DNA of 64,000 bases from SAR324 cluster bacterium (GTDB lineage Bacteria; SAR324; NAC60-12), in assembly GCA_015231825.1 (NCBI GenBank), contig JADGAV010000010.1, positions 109,912-173,911 on the forward strand, written 5' to 3'. Below, piece by piece: positions 1-9,652 of this stretch (within the stretch, counting starts at the first letter, position 1; the number at the start of each line of letters is the position of its first letter). A program made the position numbers and the translations under genes. A model generated the notes under the pieces. That model ran no database searches and was not told where the DNA came from. It was given only the letters and a program-made list of their open reading frames with translations.

Positions 1-1
1 A

Positions 2-2242
2 AAACTGGCCATTGGCTACACCCTGGATGAAATTCCTAATGACATCACCAAAAAAACACCGGCATGTTTTGAGCCGACCATTGACTATGTGGTGACTAAA
101 ATCCCGCGCTTTGCCTTTGAAAAATTTCCCTTCAGCGACACCCGTCTGACCACCCAGATGAAATCCGTAGGAGAAGTGATGGCCATCGGCAGAACTTTCA
201 AAGAATCCTTTCATAAAGCGTTGCGTTCTCTGGAAGTTGGGTCTGATGGATTGGAAGAACAGGATTATGGCAAGCGAAGTGCCCAGGAAATTGATGAGTT
301 TCTCAAAGATCGTCTGAGCAATCCCAGCAGTGAACGTATCTGGTATTTGGCCGATGCGATGCGGCAGGGCTGGAGCGATCAAAAGCTTTTTCAGTATTCT
401 AAAATTGATCCCTGGTTTTTGGGACAAATCCGGACATTAATCGATCTGGAAAAAATCATTTCAACACAGCAATTGGCTGAACTCAATGCTGACGATTTAA
501 GGTATTGGAAACAATTGGGATTTTCTGATGCCCGAATGTCGAAATTGCTTGGATGCTCTGAAGCCGCGTTGACTGAAAAACGAAAAGCCTTGAAGATCAT
601 ACCTGTTTTTAAACTGGTGGATACCTGTGCAGCAGAATTTCCTTCAGAAACCCCCTATTTTTATTCTACCTATGAAGAAGAAAACGAGTCCATTCCCTCT
701 CCAAAGAAAAAAATTGTGATCCTCGGCAGTGGTCCCAATCGGATCGGGCAGGGAATTGAATTCGATTATTGTTGTGTCCATGCAGCTTTTGCGGTGAAGG
801 AAAAAGGGTATGAATCGATCATGATCAACTGTAATCCGGAAACGGTCAGCACAGATTACGATACTTCAGATCGTCTCTATTTTGAACCGATTACCTTTGA
901 AGACGTTATGCACATTGTTGAGCTGGAAAAGCCCATCGGTGTGATTGTGCAGTTGGGAGGGCAAACTCCGTTAAAACTCGCCAGACAGTTGAAAGAAGCC
1001 GGGGTTCCTCTGTTGGGCACATCCTTTGAAAGTATTGACCGGGCCGAGGATCGTCAATTGTTTACTGAATTGCTGGATAAGCTCGAGCTGCAGCAACCTC
1101 CCAACGGCACTGCTTTTTCATTGACGGAAGCGGAGGAAATTGCGCGAAAAATCGGTTATCCGATTCTGGTTCGTCCTTCTTATGTTCTGGGGGGACGTGC
1201 AATGATGATTGTCTATTCAGAAGACGATTTGGATGATTTTTTCCACGAAGCCGTAAAAGTCTCTCCGGATCATCCTGTACTGATTGATAAATTCTTGCTC
1301 AACGCGACTGAAATCGATGTCGATTTTCTCTCGGATGGCAAGCGGGTGGAATTGGGCGGAATTATGGAGCATATCGAGCAAGCCGGTATTCACTCAGGTG
1401 ATAGTGCCTGCTCTCTGCCGCCTCATAGCCTGTCACCGCTGCTCCTCCAGAAAATTGAAGAACAGGGTCAGTCATTGGGTCGGGAGTTGAACGTGATTGG
1501 ATTGATGAATATTCAGTTTGCGGTGAAGGATGGAGAAATCTATGTCATTGAAGTTAACCCCCGGGCGTCGAGGACGGTTCCATTTGTCAGCAAAGCTATC
1601 AGGCATCCGCTGGCAAAATACGCTACCTATTTGATGATGGGAGAATCGTTTGAAACCCTCAATTTTAAATACCGACCACCCAAAACATGTGCTGTCAAGG
1701 AGACCGTGTTTCCCTTTTCAAAATTCGCAGGAACCGATACAGAACTCGGACCCGAAATGAAATCTACGGGAGAGGTGATGGGTTGGGGAGATACATTTGA
1801 AGAAGCTTACTTTAAATCTCAATTGGCGGTATACCACAATATTCCAACGAACGGATACGTCTTCATTGGAGTCCTGGATAAAGACAAGGAAAAAATGATT
1901 CCGCTGGCCAAAAAATTGGAATCAATGGGATATGCCATTCTGGCAACTCCGGGAACCTTTGAAATTTTAAAAGAAGGATCGGTCAGCAATTTAAGAATCA
2001 CCTCTATGGATCGGGCGCAGGAACAAAACATTTATCAGTATTTGATAGGAGAAGAGTTGGCATTTGTCATCAATACCACCAAACCCCGGAAACGATTTGT
2101 TGACCATACCCATTTACGCCGGATGACTCTGCTTTACAACCTCCCTTATTTCACCACGGTGGAGGGGGCTGAGAATTTTGTCCGCTCCATGTCGTCGCAA
2201 AACGGAATTCAAAATCTGTCCTACCGTGCGATCCAAACCTAA
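2..2242 (+). CDS. carB: Carbamoyl-phosphate synthase large subunit, 5'-truncated by the window edge
   Basis: The reading frame is open from base 2, and residues before the first in-window Met (LAIGYTLDEIPN and onward) already match CarB, so the gene starts outside the window. The 746 residues seen correspond to roughly the last 70% of a ~1070-residue CarB. They hold the end of the first ATP-grasp half, the oligomerisation domain, the second carbamoyl-phosphate-synthetic half starting near fragment residue 236 (VILGSGPNRIGQGIEFDY) with its own ATP-grasp, and a C-terminal MGS-like allosteric domain (about the last 140 residues). CarB makes carbamoyl phosphate from bicarbonate, ammonia and two ATP for arginine and pyrimidine synthesis. 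Its partner carA is not adjacent but lies at 54484-55584. The next gene starts 108 bp downstream. Confidence 0.97.
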   Translation, partial: KLAIGYTLDEIPNDITKKTPACFEPTIDYVVTKIPRFAFEKFPFSDTRLTTQMKSVGEVMAIGRTFKESFHKALRSLEVGSDGLEEQDYGKRSAQEIDEFLKDRLSNPSSERIWYLADAMRQGWSDQKLFQYSKIDPWFLGQIRTLIDLEKIISTQQLAELNADDLRYWKQLGFSDARMSKLLGCSEAALTEKRKALKIIPVFKLVDTCAAEFPSETPYFYSTYEEENESIPSPKKKIVILGSGPNRIGQGIEFDYCCVHAAFAVKEKGYESIMINCNPETVSTDYDTSDRLYFEPITFEDVMHIVELEKPIGVIVQLGGQTPLKLARQLKEAGVPLLGTSFESIDRAEDRQLFTELLDKLELQQPPNGTAFSLTEAEEIARKIGYPILVRPSYVLGGRAMMIVYSEDDLDDFFHEAVKVSPDHPVLIDKFLLNATEIDVDFLSDGKRVELGGIMEHIEQAGIHSGDSACSLPPHSLSPLLLQKIEEQGQSLGRELNVIGLMNIQFAVKDGEIYVIEVNPRASRTVPFVSKAIRHPLAKYATYLMMGESFETLNFKYRPPKTCAVKETVFPFSKFAGTDTELGPEMKSTGEVMGWGDTFEEAYFKSQLAVYHNIPTNGYVFIGVLDKDKEKMIPLAKKLESMGYAILATPGTFEILKEGSVSNLRITSMDRAQEQNIYQYLIGEELAFVINTTKPRKRFVDHTHLRRMTLLYNLPYFTTVEGAENFVRSMSSQNGIQNLSYRAIQT

Positions 2243-2350
2243 CAAACTGGAGAAAAGGCCCTGACAATCTTGTACCAAAAGATCTTGATGGAAAGCTCCG
2301 AAAAAAGGAAATTGATCAATGGAATCCGAACTGTTTCGTAAAGCTAGCTT

Positions 2351-4072
2351 ATGAAATGTATCTCTCCAACAATTTGGAAACTCGCTTTTTTTTTCTGCTT
2401 CGTTGGATTGACTGCAGGATTTCTCACTGCATGCGGTACTGACGAAGAACTTCATGGATGTGATTTTACAGAAAAGCTGGTCTCTGTGTCCATTGATGAA
2501 AAACGGAAACTGCTCGTTGACAACAGTCTGTTGGAGCTGACTCTGGAAGAGCTGCAGGCTTTTGTTGAAAAAGAAGAAGTTCAACGCCAGCAAAAAGAAA
2601 TTGCGGCGAATTCTGCCCGTCCTGCCGGAACACCATATTATCATCAACCGCTTTCGAAAGAAGGAAAAAAAGCACTGGTCAAAATTGACCTGCTTCAAAA
2701 AATCAAAAACAATCCTCATTCTGGCGAGCGAGAAAAATGGCTCGAATTATACAATCATCTGCGGTGGGGGGATTTGGTCACAGAACGGGCCTATCTTCAG
2801 GAATGCGAAGAACGAATTGTTTTAAAACCGGAAAAAACACTCTATCAAACTCAATCCATTGAATCTCATTTTATTGATGAAGAAGTCAGCGAAATTCCTC
2901 TAAAGAATCTGTACTATGCCTATTCTACTCCTGAGGAAGTTGCGGAGCTGAATGACTCCACCAAGGCCTACCAGTTTTTGCATCCCAAAACCGGCAGGGG
3001 TTTTTCTACAGGGTTTTTTGTAGAAGATCTTCAAGATCAGACGGAGTGGAAAGTGAAAGTCGGATGGGAAGCCTATCGTGAACCTTTGGCAACCCGTATT
3101 GCCTGGGCTCTGGGATTTTATGTCGATGAGGTCTTTCATGTTCGCGAATTGCGGGTAAAATTTGATGGCTTTTTAGAACAGCTTTTTGAGGATAAAGGCA
3201 GAAAAATTGAAGATTCGCTCTCAAGTATTATTCTCTACGATGGCACTGAAATCAACCTGATTGCGGGTGCTGAAAAAAGGGTCGATTCGTCTGGAATCTA
3301 TCAAAGTTATCGAAGCCAGATCCGTTTCCTTGTCTTCAAATCAGTTGTTCTGGAAAGGCGTGATTCGAATATTGTCCGAGCCGGTCAGTGGTCGTTTGAT
3401 GCGTTGGGAAATCCCGGCCTACGAGCGGTCCGAATGATGGGATTGCTGAATTTCTGGATAGGAAACCCAGATATTAAATTCGACAACAATCGTATTTTTC
3501 TAAGATGCTCCGATCCGGAATTGAGGGGAAAAGATGTTTTTAAAAACTGTATCGAGCGAGGCGACTACCATTATCAGTTTGTAGTCCATGATCTGGGATT
3601 GGCATTTGCGCCGCATCCCAATGAATTGAATGTGCCCGGTCATGAACTGGATATTCGTCGGGATGAAAACGGTCAGGTGTCGATTTTTTCCAATACAAGA
3701 GGACGTGATGTCTATGCATGGCGGAATATCACCCGGGAAGATGCACATGCGTTTGGGACGCGTTTGGCTCAATTGACCGAAATCCAGCTTCGTCAGGCAG
3801 TGGCAGCTTCCGGTTATCCTTACCCTGCATTAATGGTCATGGTGGAAAAATTAAAAGATCGCCGCAACCGGTTTTTAGAGGCACTGAATGAAAATTTCCT
3901 CCCAATGGAAACAGATCTTTTGCTCTCAAATCGCAGTTCCGGCAAAGTGACGGTTGGTGATGGAGAAACAGTAACAGTTCCGCATGACGATTTTATACTG
4001 GTTAACGGATTCCTGGAGAATGACATTTCATTGGAGAATCATGGGCGGCATTCAGAAATGATCCGGGAGTGA
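2351..4072 (+). CDS. Predicted lipoprotein with a protein-kinase-like fold
   Basis: This 573-residue protein starts with a lipoprotein signal peptide whose lipobox is LTAC (Cys28), so it should be membrane-anchored outside the cytoplasm. The rest resembles a kinase-like layout by motif order: a Lys-containing strand (W233-K-V-K236) followed by Glu244 and a helix, then D374-I-K-F-D-N379, which matches the catalytic-loop pattern DxKxxN, then D414-L-G, which resembles the metal-binding DFG. The 140 residues after the lipobox look helical and charged. I do not recognise a named family; similar uncharacterised secreted kinase-like proteins occur in several bacterial phyla. The kinase reading is inference from spacing of motifs, and activity is unknown. 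It stands alone between carB and a sugar dehydrogenase, with no obvious operon partner. Confidence 0.85.
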   Translation: MKCISPTIWKLAFFFCFVGLTAGFLTACGTDEELHGCDFTEKLVSVSIDEKRKLLVDNSLLELTLEELQAFVEKEEVQRQQKEIAANSARPAGTPYYHQPLSKEGKKALVKIDLLQKIKNNPHSGEREKWLELYNHLRWGDLVTERAYLQECEERIVLKPEKTLYQTQSIESHFIDEEVSEIPLKNLYYAYSTPEEVAELNDSTKAYQFLHPKTGRGFSTGFFVEDLQDQTEWKVKVGWEAYREPLATRIAWALGFYVDEVFHVRELRVKFDGFLEQLFEDKGRKIEDSLSSIILYDGTEINLIAGAEKRVDSSGIYQSYRSQIRFLVFKSVVLERRDSNIVRAGQWSFDALGNPGLRAVRMMGLLNFWIGNPDIKFDNNRIFLRCSDPELRGKDVFKNCIERGDYHYQFVVHDLGLAFAPHPNELNVPGHELDIRRDENGQVSIFSNTRGRDVYAWRNITREDAHAFGTRLAQLTEIQLRQAVAASGYPYPALMVMVEKLKDRRNRFLEALNENFLPMETDLLLSNRSSGKVTVGDGETVTVPHDDFILVNGFLENDISLENHGRHSEMIRE

Positions 4073-4176
4073 AAATAATCATAGAAATCAGGACAATTGC
4101 AGTACGGAAAAGTTTTCGCGATTGATAGAAGAGGGTGAGTTCCTGTATTGTCGGTGAAAATTTCAGAGGATTGATC

Positions 4177-5226
4177 ATGGAAAAAATTAATGTTGGCCTG
4201 GTGGGCTACGGCTTTTCCGGAAAAGTGTTTCACGCCCCGATTCTGGATTCCCTGGAAGAATTTCATTTGAGCAAAATTGTTTCTTCTCAGGCAGAACAGG
4301 TCAAAATCGATTTGCCTTTTGTTCAGGTCGTTGAGAACTACCAGGATCTTTTAAATGATGACTCCCTTGAACTCCTTGTGATTGCGTCTCCGAATTCCAC
4401 TCATTTTGAACTTGCGAAAGAAGGTCTGATTGCTGGAAAGCACATTCTCGTCGAAAAACCTTTTGTTATTCATTCTTCAGATGGGAAGAAGCTCTTGGAC
4501 TTGGCAGAACAAAAAAGGAGATGTCTCAGTGTCTATCACAATCGACGGTTTGATGGTGATTTTTTAACGATCCAAAAATGCCTTAATCAGAAAAAGTTGG
4601 GAAAAATCAATACCTATATTGCTCACTATGACCGCTTCAGGCCTCAATTGAAGGGGGGGTGGAAAGAAGAAGGGCTGCCCGGATCTGGAGTATTATACGA
4701 TCTTGGGGCTCACCTGATTGATCAGGCATTGCAGCTGTTTGGACTCCCGCAAACAGTCTTTGCCGATTTAGGATTTCAGCGAGAAAGTGCGAAAGCTTTC
4801 GATTATGCTCACCTGGTTTTGAACTTTGATGGAATCAAGGCAATATTACATATAGGCTGTATTGTTGCCGATCCGGGTCCACATTTTCAAATTTTTGGCG
4901 ACCGCGGCTCTTTTTTAAAATATGGAATGGATCCTCAAGAATCATCGCTGATTGCAGGAAACCGGCCTGGAGAGGCCGGATGGGGAGAAGATGATGAGAA
5001 TACCTATGGAATATTGACAAGTCAACGGGATCATCAGCTTGTTTCCGAAAAGATAAGAACAGAAAAAGGGGGCTATCAGAAATTTTATTTTGAATTGGGA
5101 AGGGCAATCAAAGATGGCGGAACGCCTCCAGTGAAGGCTGAAGATGCGCTCTTGGTGGTCAGAATGATAGAATATGCGTTACAAAGTCATCAGGAAAAAA
5201 GGGTTGTTTCTGTTGATGTTCCCTGA
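4177..5226 (+). CDS. Gfo/Idh/MocA-family NAD(P)-dependent sugar/inositol dehydrogenase
   Basis: The 349-residue protein has an N-terminal Rossmann fold (GLVGYGFSGKVFHAP, residues 7-21), the family EKP motif (93-95) and the C-terminal substrate motif with D175 and H179 in GVLYDLGAHLIDQ. Length and pattern fit the YvaA/IolW scyllo-inositol dehydrogenase branch, although sugar-specific members look much the same. I chose the ATG at 4177 over an upstream GTG at 4135, because AGAGGA lies 7 bases before it and the Rossmann motif then begins at the usual place. It precedes a sugar ABC importer in the same direction, so it may act on the imported substrate or a derivative. Exact substrate is unknown. 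Confidence 0.9.
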   Translation: MEKINVGLVGYGFSGKVFHAPILDSLEEFHLSKIVSSQAEQVKIDLPFVQVVENYQDLLNDDSLELLVIASPNSTHFELAKEGLIAGKHILVEKPFVIHSSDGKKLLDLAEQKRRCLSVYHNRRFDGDFLTIQKCLNQKKLGKINTYIAHYDRFRPQLKGGWKEEGLPGSGVLYDLGAHLIDQALQLFGLPQTVFADLGFQRESAKAFDYAHLVLNFDGIKAILHIGCIVADPGPHFQIFGDRGSFLKYGMDPQESSLIAGNRPGEAGWGEDDENTYGILTSQRDHQLVSEKIRTEKGGYQKFYFELGRAIKDGGTPPVKAEDALLVVRMIEYALQSHQEKRVVSVDVP

Positions 5227-5282
5227 GGCATGTTTCGATAAAACGAGGGCGATACATTTTACTTGATTGTTTTGCTTCCTTC

Positions 5283-5308
5283 CTTCAAGTTTGCGATAAA
5301 CTTTGAAG
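5283..5308 (+). promoter_or_regulatory. Inverted repeat upstream of the sugar-transport operon
   Basis: CTTCAAGTTT and AAACTTTGAAG form a near-perfect dyad with one bulged base and a five-base centre. It lies between the dehydrogenase stop and the binding-protein gene, with no T-tract directly after it, so an operator or mRNA hairpin fits as well as a terminator. No regulator gene lies beside it. Confidence 0.4.
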
Positions 5309-5330
5309 CAGGATTTTCCTTTAAGAAGGC

Positions 5331-5361
5331 TTGACTGGGCACAGTGCTCTGTCAATAAAAT
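5331..5361 (+). promoter_or_regulatory. Candidate sigma-70 promoter for the Gts operon
   Basis: TTGACT (5331) and TAAAAT (5356-5361) are separated by 19 bases, about 50 bases before the ribosome-binding site at 5401. The spacer is longer than the ideal 17, so this is only a candidate. Confidence 0.3.
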
Positions 5362-5410
5362 TGGCCGGCTTTCTTTCAAAGCGGGTCTCATTTTTAAGCA
5401 AGGAGGAGTC

Positions 5411-6679
5411 ATGTTAAATCGATCATTAAAGATCCTGGCCGGTACACTGGTATCGGCAGGATTGATATATGGAACCGCATCAGCAGCAGGAGAGGCTGAA
5501 GTTTTACATTGGTGGACTTCCGGTGGTGAAGCGGCGGCCCTGAAAGTCTTGAAAGACGATTTCGCTAAAAATGGCGGAACCTGGAAGGATATGCCAGTGG
5601 CCGGAGGAGGGGGAGATGCAGCGATGCAGACATTGAAGGCACGGATAGTTGCCGGAGATCCGCCGACGGCTGCACAAATCAAAGGTCCCAGTATCCAGGA
5701 ATGGGATGATGAAGGTGTGGTTGGTCCGTACGCCATTGATTCTGTTGCAAAGGCAGAAAACTGGGACGCACTTTTAAGTTCACAGGTAGCAAATCACATG
5801 AAGTGTGATGGATTCTCAAAATACTGTGCCGCTCCTGTAAATATTCACCGGATCGACTGGTTTTGGGCGAACAAAAAAGTCCTCGATGCCAATGGATTGA
5901 AAATGCCGACTTCGTGGGATGAATTTAATGCAGCAGCCCGGAAGTTAAAGGCTGCAGGTATCATCCCTCTGGCACACGGCAGTCAGCCCTGGCAGGACGC
6001 CACTGTATTTGAGGCAGTTGCACTTGGAATCGGAGGAAATGATTTCTATCAGAAAGCAATTGTGGATCTCGATATGGATGCTCTCGGTGGACCGACGATG
6101 GTCAAGGTTTTTGACCAGATGAGAATACTGCAGGGATTTACTGACGAAGGTTCTCCCGGACGTGACTGGAATGTTGCCACTGGAATGGTGATGAATGGAA
6201 AAGCGGCCTTTCAAATTATGGGAGACTGGGCAAAGGGTGAATTTACAAACGCAAAAATGAAGCCTGGGATTGACTACTATTGCCTGCCAACGCCGTCAGA
6301 CCACGGTTATCTTTACAATGTCGATAGTTTCATCTTCTATTCCATGAAAGGTGAAAGCAAAATCGAAGGTCAAAAACTGCTGGCAAGTCTGATGATGGGG
6401 AAAAACTTTCAAAAGGTCTTTAACCTTTATAAAGGATCAATTCCCGCACGTCTGGATGTACCGATGGATGAGTTCGATATGTGTGCAAAAGGTTCTGCTG
6501 CGGATTTGAACTACTCTGCAATGACCGGTGGACTGCTGCCGAGCTTTGCCCATGGAATGGCGCTTCGTCTCGCTCAGAAGGGGGCGATTCAGGATGTTGT
6601 TACCGAGCATTTCAATTCTGACATGTCCTCACAGGAAGCAGCCAAAAGACTGGCAAAAGCAGTGAAGGACTCAATGTAA
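5411..6679 (+). CDS. gtsA: Glucose/mannose-type ABC transporter, periplasmic substrate-binding protein
   Basis: The 422-residue protein carries a Sec signal peptide ending near ASA-A (about residue 25) and then VLHWWTSGGE, AGGGGDAAMQTLKAR and QIKGPSIQEWD, which are characteristic of the Pseudomonas GtsA glucose-binding family. It captures sugar in the periplasm for the two permeases and ATPase downstream. The ATG at 5411 is preceded by the strong site AGGAGGAG (5401-5408), and the signal peptide begins there; an upstream in-frame GTG/ATG extension would spoil it. A stable hairpin follows the stop codon, as is common after binding-protein genes that need more mRNA than the permeases. Sugar specificity is inferred from family resemblance. 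Confidence 0.93.
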   Translation: MLNRSLKILAGTLVSAGLIYGTASAAGEAEVLHWWTSGGEAAALKVLKDDFAKNGGTWKDMPVAGGGGDAAMQTLKARIVAGDPPTAAQIKGPSIQEWDDEGVVGPYAIDSVAKAENWDALLSSQVANHMKCDGFSKYCAAPVNIHRIDWFWANKKVLDANGLKMPTSWDEFNAAARKLKAAGIIPLAHGSQPWQDATVFEAVALGIGGNDFYQKAIVDLDMDALGGPTMVKVFDQMRILQGFTDEGSPGRDWNVATGMVMNGKAAFQIMGDWAKGEFTNAKMKPGIDYYCLPTPSDHGYLYNVDSFIFYSMKGESKIEGQKLLASLMMGKNFQKVFNLYKGSIPARLDVPMDEFDMCAKGSAADLNYSAMTGGLLPSFAHGMALRLAQKGAIQDVVTEHFNSDMSSQEAAKRLAKAVKDSM

Positions 6680-6692
6680 TCCTGCCTTGACA

Positions 6693-6717
6693 CGGAGCCG
6701 TTTCCCGAACGGCTCCG
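6693..6717 (+). promoter_or_regulatory. Intercistronic stem-loop after the binding-protein gene
   Basis: CGGAGCCGTT and AACGGCTCCG form a perfect 10-bp stem around the loop TCCCG, with no T-run after it. It sits between the binding-protein stop and the first permease. Hairpins here commonly protect the upstream mRNA and lower downstream expression; that role is inferred. Confidence 0.7.
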
Positions 6718-6747
6718 AATTCCATAAATTCACTCAATCATCGCTCT

Positions 6748-7623
6748 ATGTTCTGGCTGCAAAAAAACCTTCCTCGAATTGTGCTTGCCCCTTCGTTTGC
6801 AGTCCTTCTCTGGTTCGTTTACGGATTCATTCTCTGGACTTTTTATATTTCGTTCACGAAGTCCAAAATGTTGCCGCGTTACGAATTTTGGGGAATCCAG
6901 CAGCACTTTCGACTTTGGGACAATTCGCGTTGGTATACTGCCGTAGAGAATTTAATGATTTTCACGGTTCTTTTTCTATTGATCTGCCTGCTCATCGGGA
7001 TATTGCTTTCGATTCTTCTTGATCAGAAAATCCGGGCAGAGGGCTTTTTGAGAACCATCTATCTCTATCCAATGGCTCTTTCTTTCATCGTTACCGGGAC
7101 CGCATGGAAGTGGATTCTCAACCCGACGCTTGGAATTCAAAAACTGGTGCGGGATTGGGGTTTCAGTGAATTTACTTTCGACTGGCTTGTCAATCGGGAT
7201 ATGGCGATTTACACCATCGTCATTGCAGCCGTCTGGCAATCTTCAGGATTTGTGATGGCACTGTTTCTGGCAGGTCTTCGTTCGATAGATGATGAAATTA
7301 TTAAAGCAGCAAAAATTGACGGGGCCAGCTTATATACAATCTATATCACGATCATCCTTCCGATGATGCGGCCCGTGTTTATGAGTTCAATTGTGATTTT
7401 GCTGCACATTTCAATCAAGAGTTACGATCTGGTAATTGCTCTCACTGCCGGAGGGCCGGGGACGTCATCGGATATGCCTGCAGTTTTCATGACTCAAATG
7501 GCATTTCACCGCAGCGAAATCGGCCTGGCTTCTGCGAGTGCCGTGATGATGTTCCTCACCGTGCTGGCGATTATTGTCCCCTATCTTTATTCTGAATTAA
7601 GGAGGCAGGATGTCACCCGCTGA
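6748..7623 (+). CDS. gtsB: Sugar ABC transporter permease (GtsB/MalF-like)
   Basis: This 291-residue inner-membrane protein has about six hydrophobic segments and the binding-protein-dependent permease (EAA) loop around ALFLAGLRSIDDEIIKAA-IDGAS, which docks on the ATPase. Stretches such as FLRTIYLYPMALSFIVTGTAWKW and LVNRDMAIYTIVIAAVWQSSG are close to the GtsB family from memory. No clear ribosome-binding site precedes the ATG at 6748, which fits the idea that the hairpin upstream lowers permease expression relative to the binding protein. The gene overlaps the next permease by 14 bp, so their translation is probably coupled. Confidence 0.92.
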   Translation: MFWLQKNLPRIVLAPSFAVLLWFVYGFILWTFYISFTKSKMLPRYEFWGIQQHFRLWDNSRWYTAVENLMIFTVLFLLICLLIGILLSILLDQKIRAEGFLRTIYLYPMALSFIVTGTAWKWILNPTLGIQKLVRDWGFSEFTFDWLVNRDMAIYTIVIAAVWQSSGFVMALFLAGLRSIDDEIIKAAKIDGASLYTIYITIILPMMRPVFMSSIVILLHISIKSYDLVIALTAGGPGTSSDMPAVFMTQMAFHRSEIGLASASAVMMFLTVLAIIVPYLYSELRRQDVTR

Positions 7624-8512
7624 TCAACTTCAAATGCAGTCCCTGGAACGATCTGCCTCTTTCAAACGGTCTTTCTATCGCTTCCTGCTATTTTTTATTC
7701 TCGGGCTCTTCGCCCTTTACTACATCGCACCGATGTATGTCATGATCGTCACTTCTCTCAAGAGCATGGAAGAAATCAGGCAGGGAAATCTGATGACACT
7801 TCCAAGAGAAATATTGTTCGATGCCTGGAAAATTGCATGGGGTGGACGAGGATATGACGCCGGAGACGTGTTTTTGCGTCCTTATTTTTGGAATTCAATG
7901 AAAATGGTCATTCCTGCAGTGGTGGTGTCTACATTTTTTGGGGCATTGAATGGATATGCCTTAACAAAATGGCGCTTCAAAGGGGATAACCTCGTTTTTT
8001 TGCTGTTTTTATTCGGTTGTTTCATTCCCTACCAGGCAATCTTGCTGCCGATGGCCCGTACCCTGGGTATATTGGGAATCTCCAATTCTATCGCGGGATT
8101 GGTCCTGGTTCACAGCGTCTATGGTCTCAGTTTCACGACATTGTTCTGCCGCAACTATTATGTTTCGATATCGGATGAAATTGTCAAAGCTGCTCGTATC
8201 GATGGGGCCGGGTTTTTTAAAATTTTCTTTAAAGTGCTGTTGCCCATTTCAGGACCGATTCTGGTGGTCACCGTGATCTGGCAGTTTACCAACATTTGGA
8301 ATGATTTTCTCTTTGGTTCGTCTTTTTCTTTTGGGGAAGCAGCACCGATCCAGGTCGCTCTCAACAATATGGTCCTCACCAGCACCAGCGTCAAACAATA
8401 CAACGTCGATATGGCGGCTGCATTCATAGCCGGTTTTCCCACGCTTGTCGTATATATTATTGCTGGAAAGTATTTCATCAGAGGACTAACTGCAGGTTCT
8501 GTTAAAGGATAG
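7610..8512 (+). CDS. gtsC: Sugar ABC transporter permease (GtsC/MalG-like)
   Basis: The 300-residue protein is the second permease, with an N-terminal cytoplasmic tail of about 22 residues, six predicted membrane spans and the EAA-type loop (DEIVKAARIDGAGFFKIFFKVLLP). Its start lies inside the end of gtsB, and AAGGAGG at 7599-7606 precedes it, giving a strong coupled start. Together with the first permease it forms the membrane channel of the importer. The MalG-like C-terminus (IAGKYFIRGLTAGSVKG) is complete. Confidence 0.93.
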   Translation: MSPADQLQMQSLERSASFKRSFYRFLLFFILGLFALYYIAPMYVMIVTSLKSMEEIRQGNLMTLPREILFDAWKIAWGGRGYDAGDVFLRPYFWNSMKMVIPAVVVSTFFGALNGYALTKWRFKGDNLVFLLFLFGCFIPYQAILLPMARTLGILGISNSIAGLVLVHSVYGLSFTTLFCRNYYVSISDEIVKAARIDGAGFFKIFFKVLLPISGPILVVTVIWQFTNIWNDFLFGSSFSFGEAAPIQVALNNMVLTSTSVKQYNVDMAAAFIAGFPTLVVYIIAGKYFIRGLTAGSVKG

Positions 8513-8545
8513 AGACGACGTTCTCAGTGAAAGGAAAGAAAAAAG

Positions 8546-9646
8546 ATGGCAACTTTGGAAGTCAAAAATCTGAGCAAGAAATTTGGTCTTACCCCTGTTC
8601 TGCGACAGGTCAATCTTCAAGTCACTGAAGGGGAATTTATCGTGCTGCTGGGTCCATCAGGGTGTGGAAAATCGACCTTACTCAACATGATTGCGGGGCT
8701 GGAAAGCGTGGATGAAGGGGAAATTCTCATTGATGACTATGTTGTCAACCGTGTAGAACCCAAGGACCGCAACATCGCCATGGTTTTCCAGTCTTATGCC
8801 CTCTATCCTGCGATGACAGTCCGTGAAAACGTCATTTTCGGACTGAAACAGCGAAAAATTTCGAAAGAGGAAATTGAAACATCACTTCAACATTTTGCGA
8901 AAATGCTGCAGATAGACGAATTGCTGGGACGTAAACCGGCGCAGCTTTCAGGAGGGCAGCGCCAACGCGTTGCGATGGGAAGAGCCCTGGTAAGGGAACC
9001 TCATGTTTTTCTCTTTGATGAACCGTTATCGAACCTTGATGCAAAGCTGCGCGTCGAAATGCGCAGAGAAATTAAAAAACTGCATGAAAAACTGGGAACA
9101 ACAATGATTTATGTGACTCATGATCAAATTGAGGCAATGAGTCTCGCCACTCGAATTGCAGTCATGAATGAAGGTATTATTCAGCAGATCGGTAGTCCCC
9201 AGGAAATCTATGACCAGCCGAACAGCATTTTTGTTGCAGATTTTGTTGGTTCTCCCTCCATTAATTTGATTTCTGGAATCCTGACAAAGTCAGGAGATAG
9301 TTTTAACTTTATTCCTGACAAACAACAAGATGGTTTCAAAATTCCTATAAACGGATATCCGTTTAAAAATGAGCCGCAAGAAGGACAGGAAATTGTTTTC
9401 GGCTTCAGACCAGAGGCCATCAGCCTTCCAAATGAATCCCTTAAATCGCAGTTACGGGTTGAGCTCAAACCAACATTGATCGAGCTGACAGGTTATGAAA
9501 AAGACGTGACGTTCGACTTTCATGGACATGAAGTGATTGGACGACTCCTGCGTTATTCGAAAGCAGAATTGGGAACAGCAATTCCGCTCAGTCTTGATCT
9601 TTCGGAAATCTCTCTTTTTGACAAATCAAGTGCCAAGCGGCTTTAG
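8546..9646 (+). CDS. gtsD: Sugar ABC transporter ATP-binding protein (MsmK/UgpC/GtsD type)
   Basis: This 366-residue ATPase has Walker [10 protein letters not shown] (36-44), a Q-loop (VFQSYALYP), the signature LSGGQRQR (134-141), Walker B VFLFDEP (154-160) and switch His in YVTHDQ. The C-terminal ~120 residues form the extra OB-fold (TOBE) domain found in MalK-type ATPases (FGFRPEAI). It powers sugar import with the two permeases upstream, from which it is separated by 33 bp with a purine-rich ribosome-binding site. ATPases of this group can serve several importers, so the symbol reflects position in the operon. Confidence 0.92.
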   Translation: MATLEVKNLSKKFGLTPVLRQVNLQVTEGEFIVLLGPSGCGKSTLLNMIAGLESVDEGEILIDDYVVNRVEPKDRNIAMVFQSYALYPAMTVRENVIFGLKQRKISKEEIETSLQHFAKMLQIDELLGRKPAQLSGGQRQRVAMGRALVREPHVFLFDEPLSNLDAKLRVEMRREIKKLHEKLGTTMIYVTHDQIEAMSLATRIAVMNEGIIQQIGSPQEIYDQPNSIFVADFVGSPSINLISGILTKSGDSFNFIPDKQQDGFKIPINGYPFKNEPQEGQEIVFGFRPEAISLPNESLKSQLRVELKPTLIELTGYEKDVTFDFHGHEVIGRLLRYSKAELGTAIPLSLDLSEISLFDKSSAKRL

Positions 9647-9652
9647 TACAAG

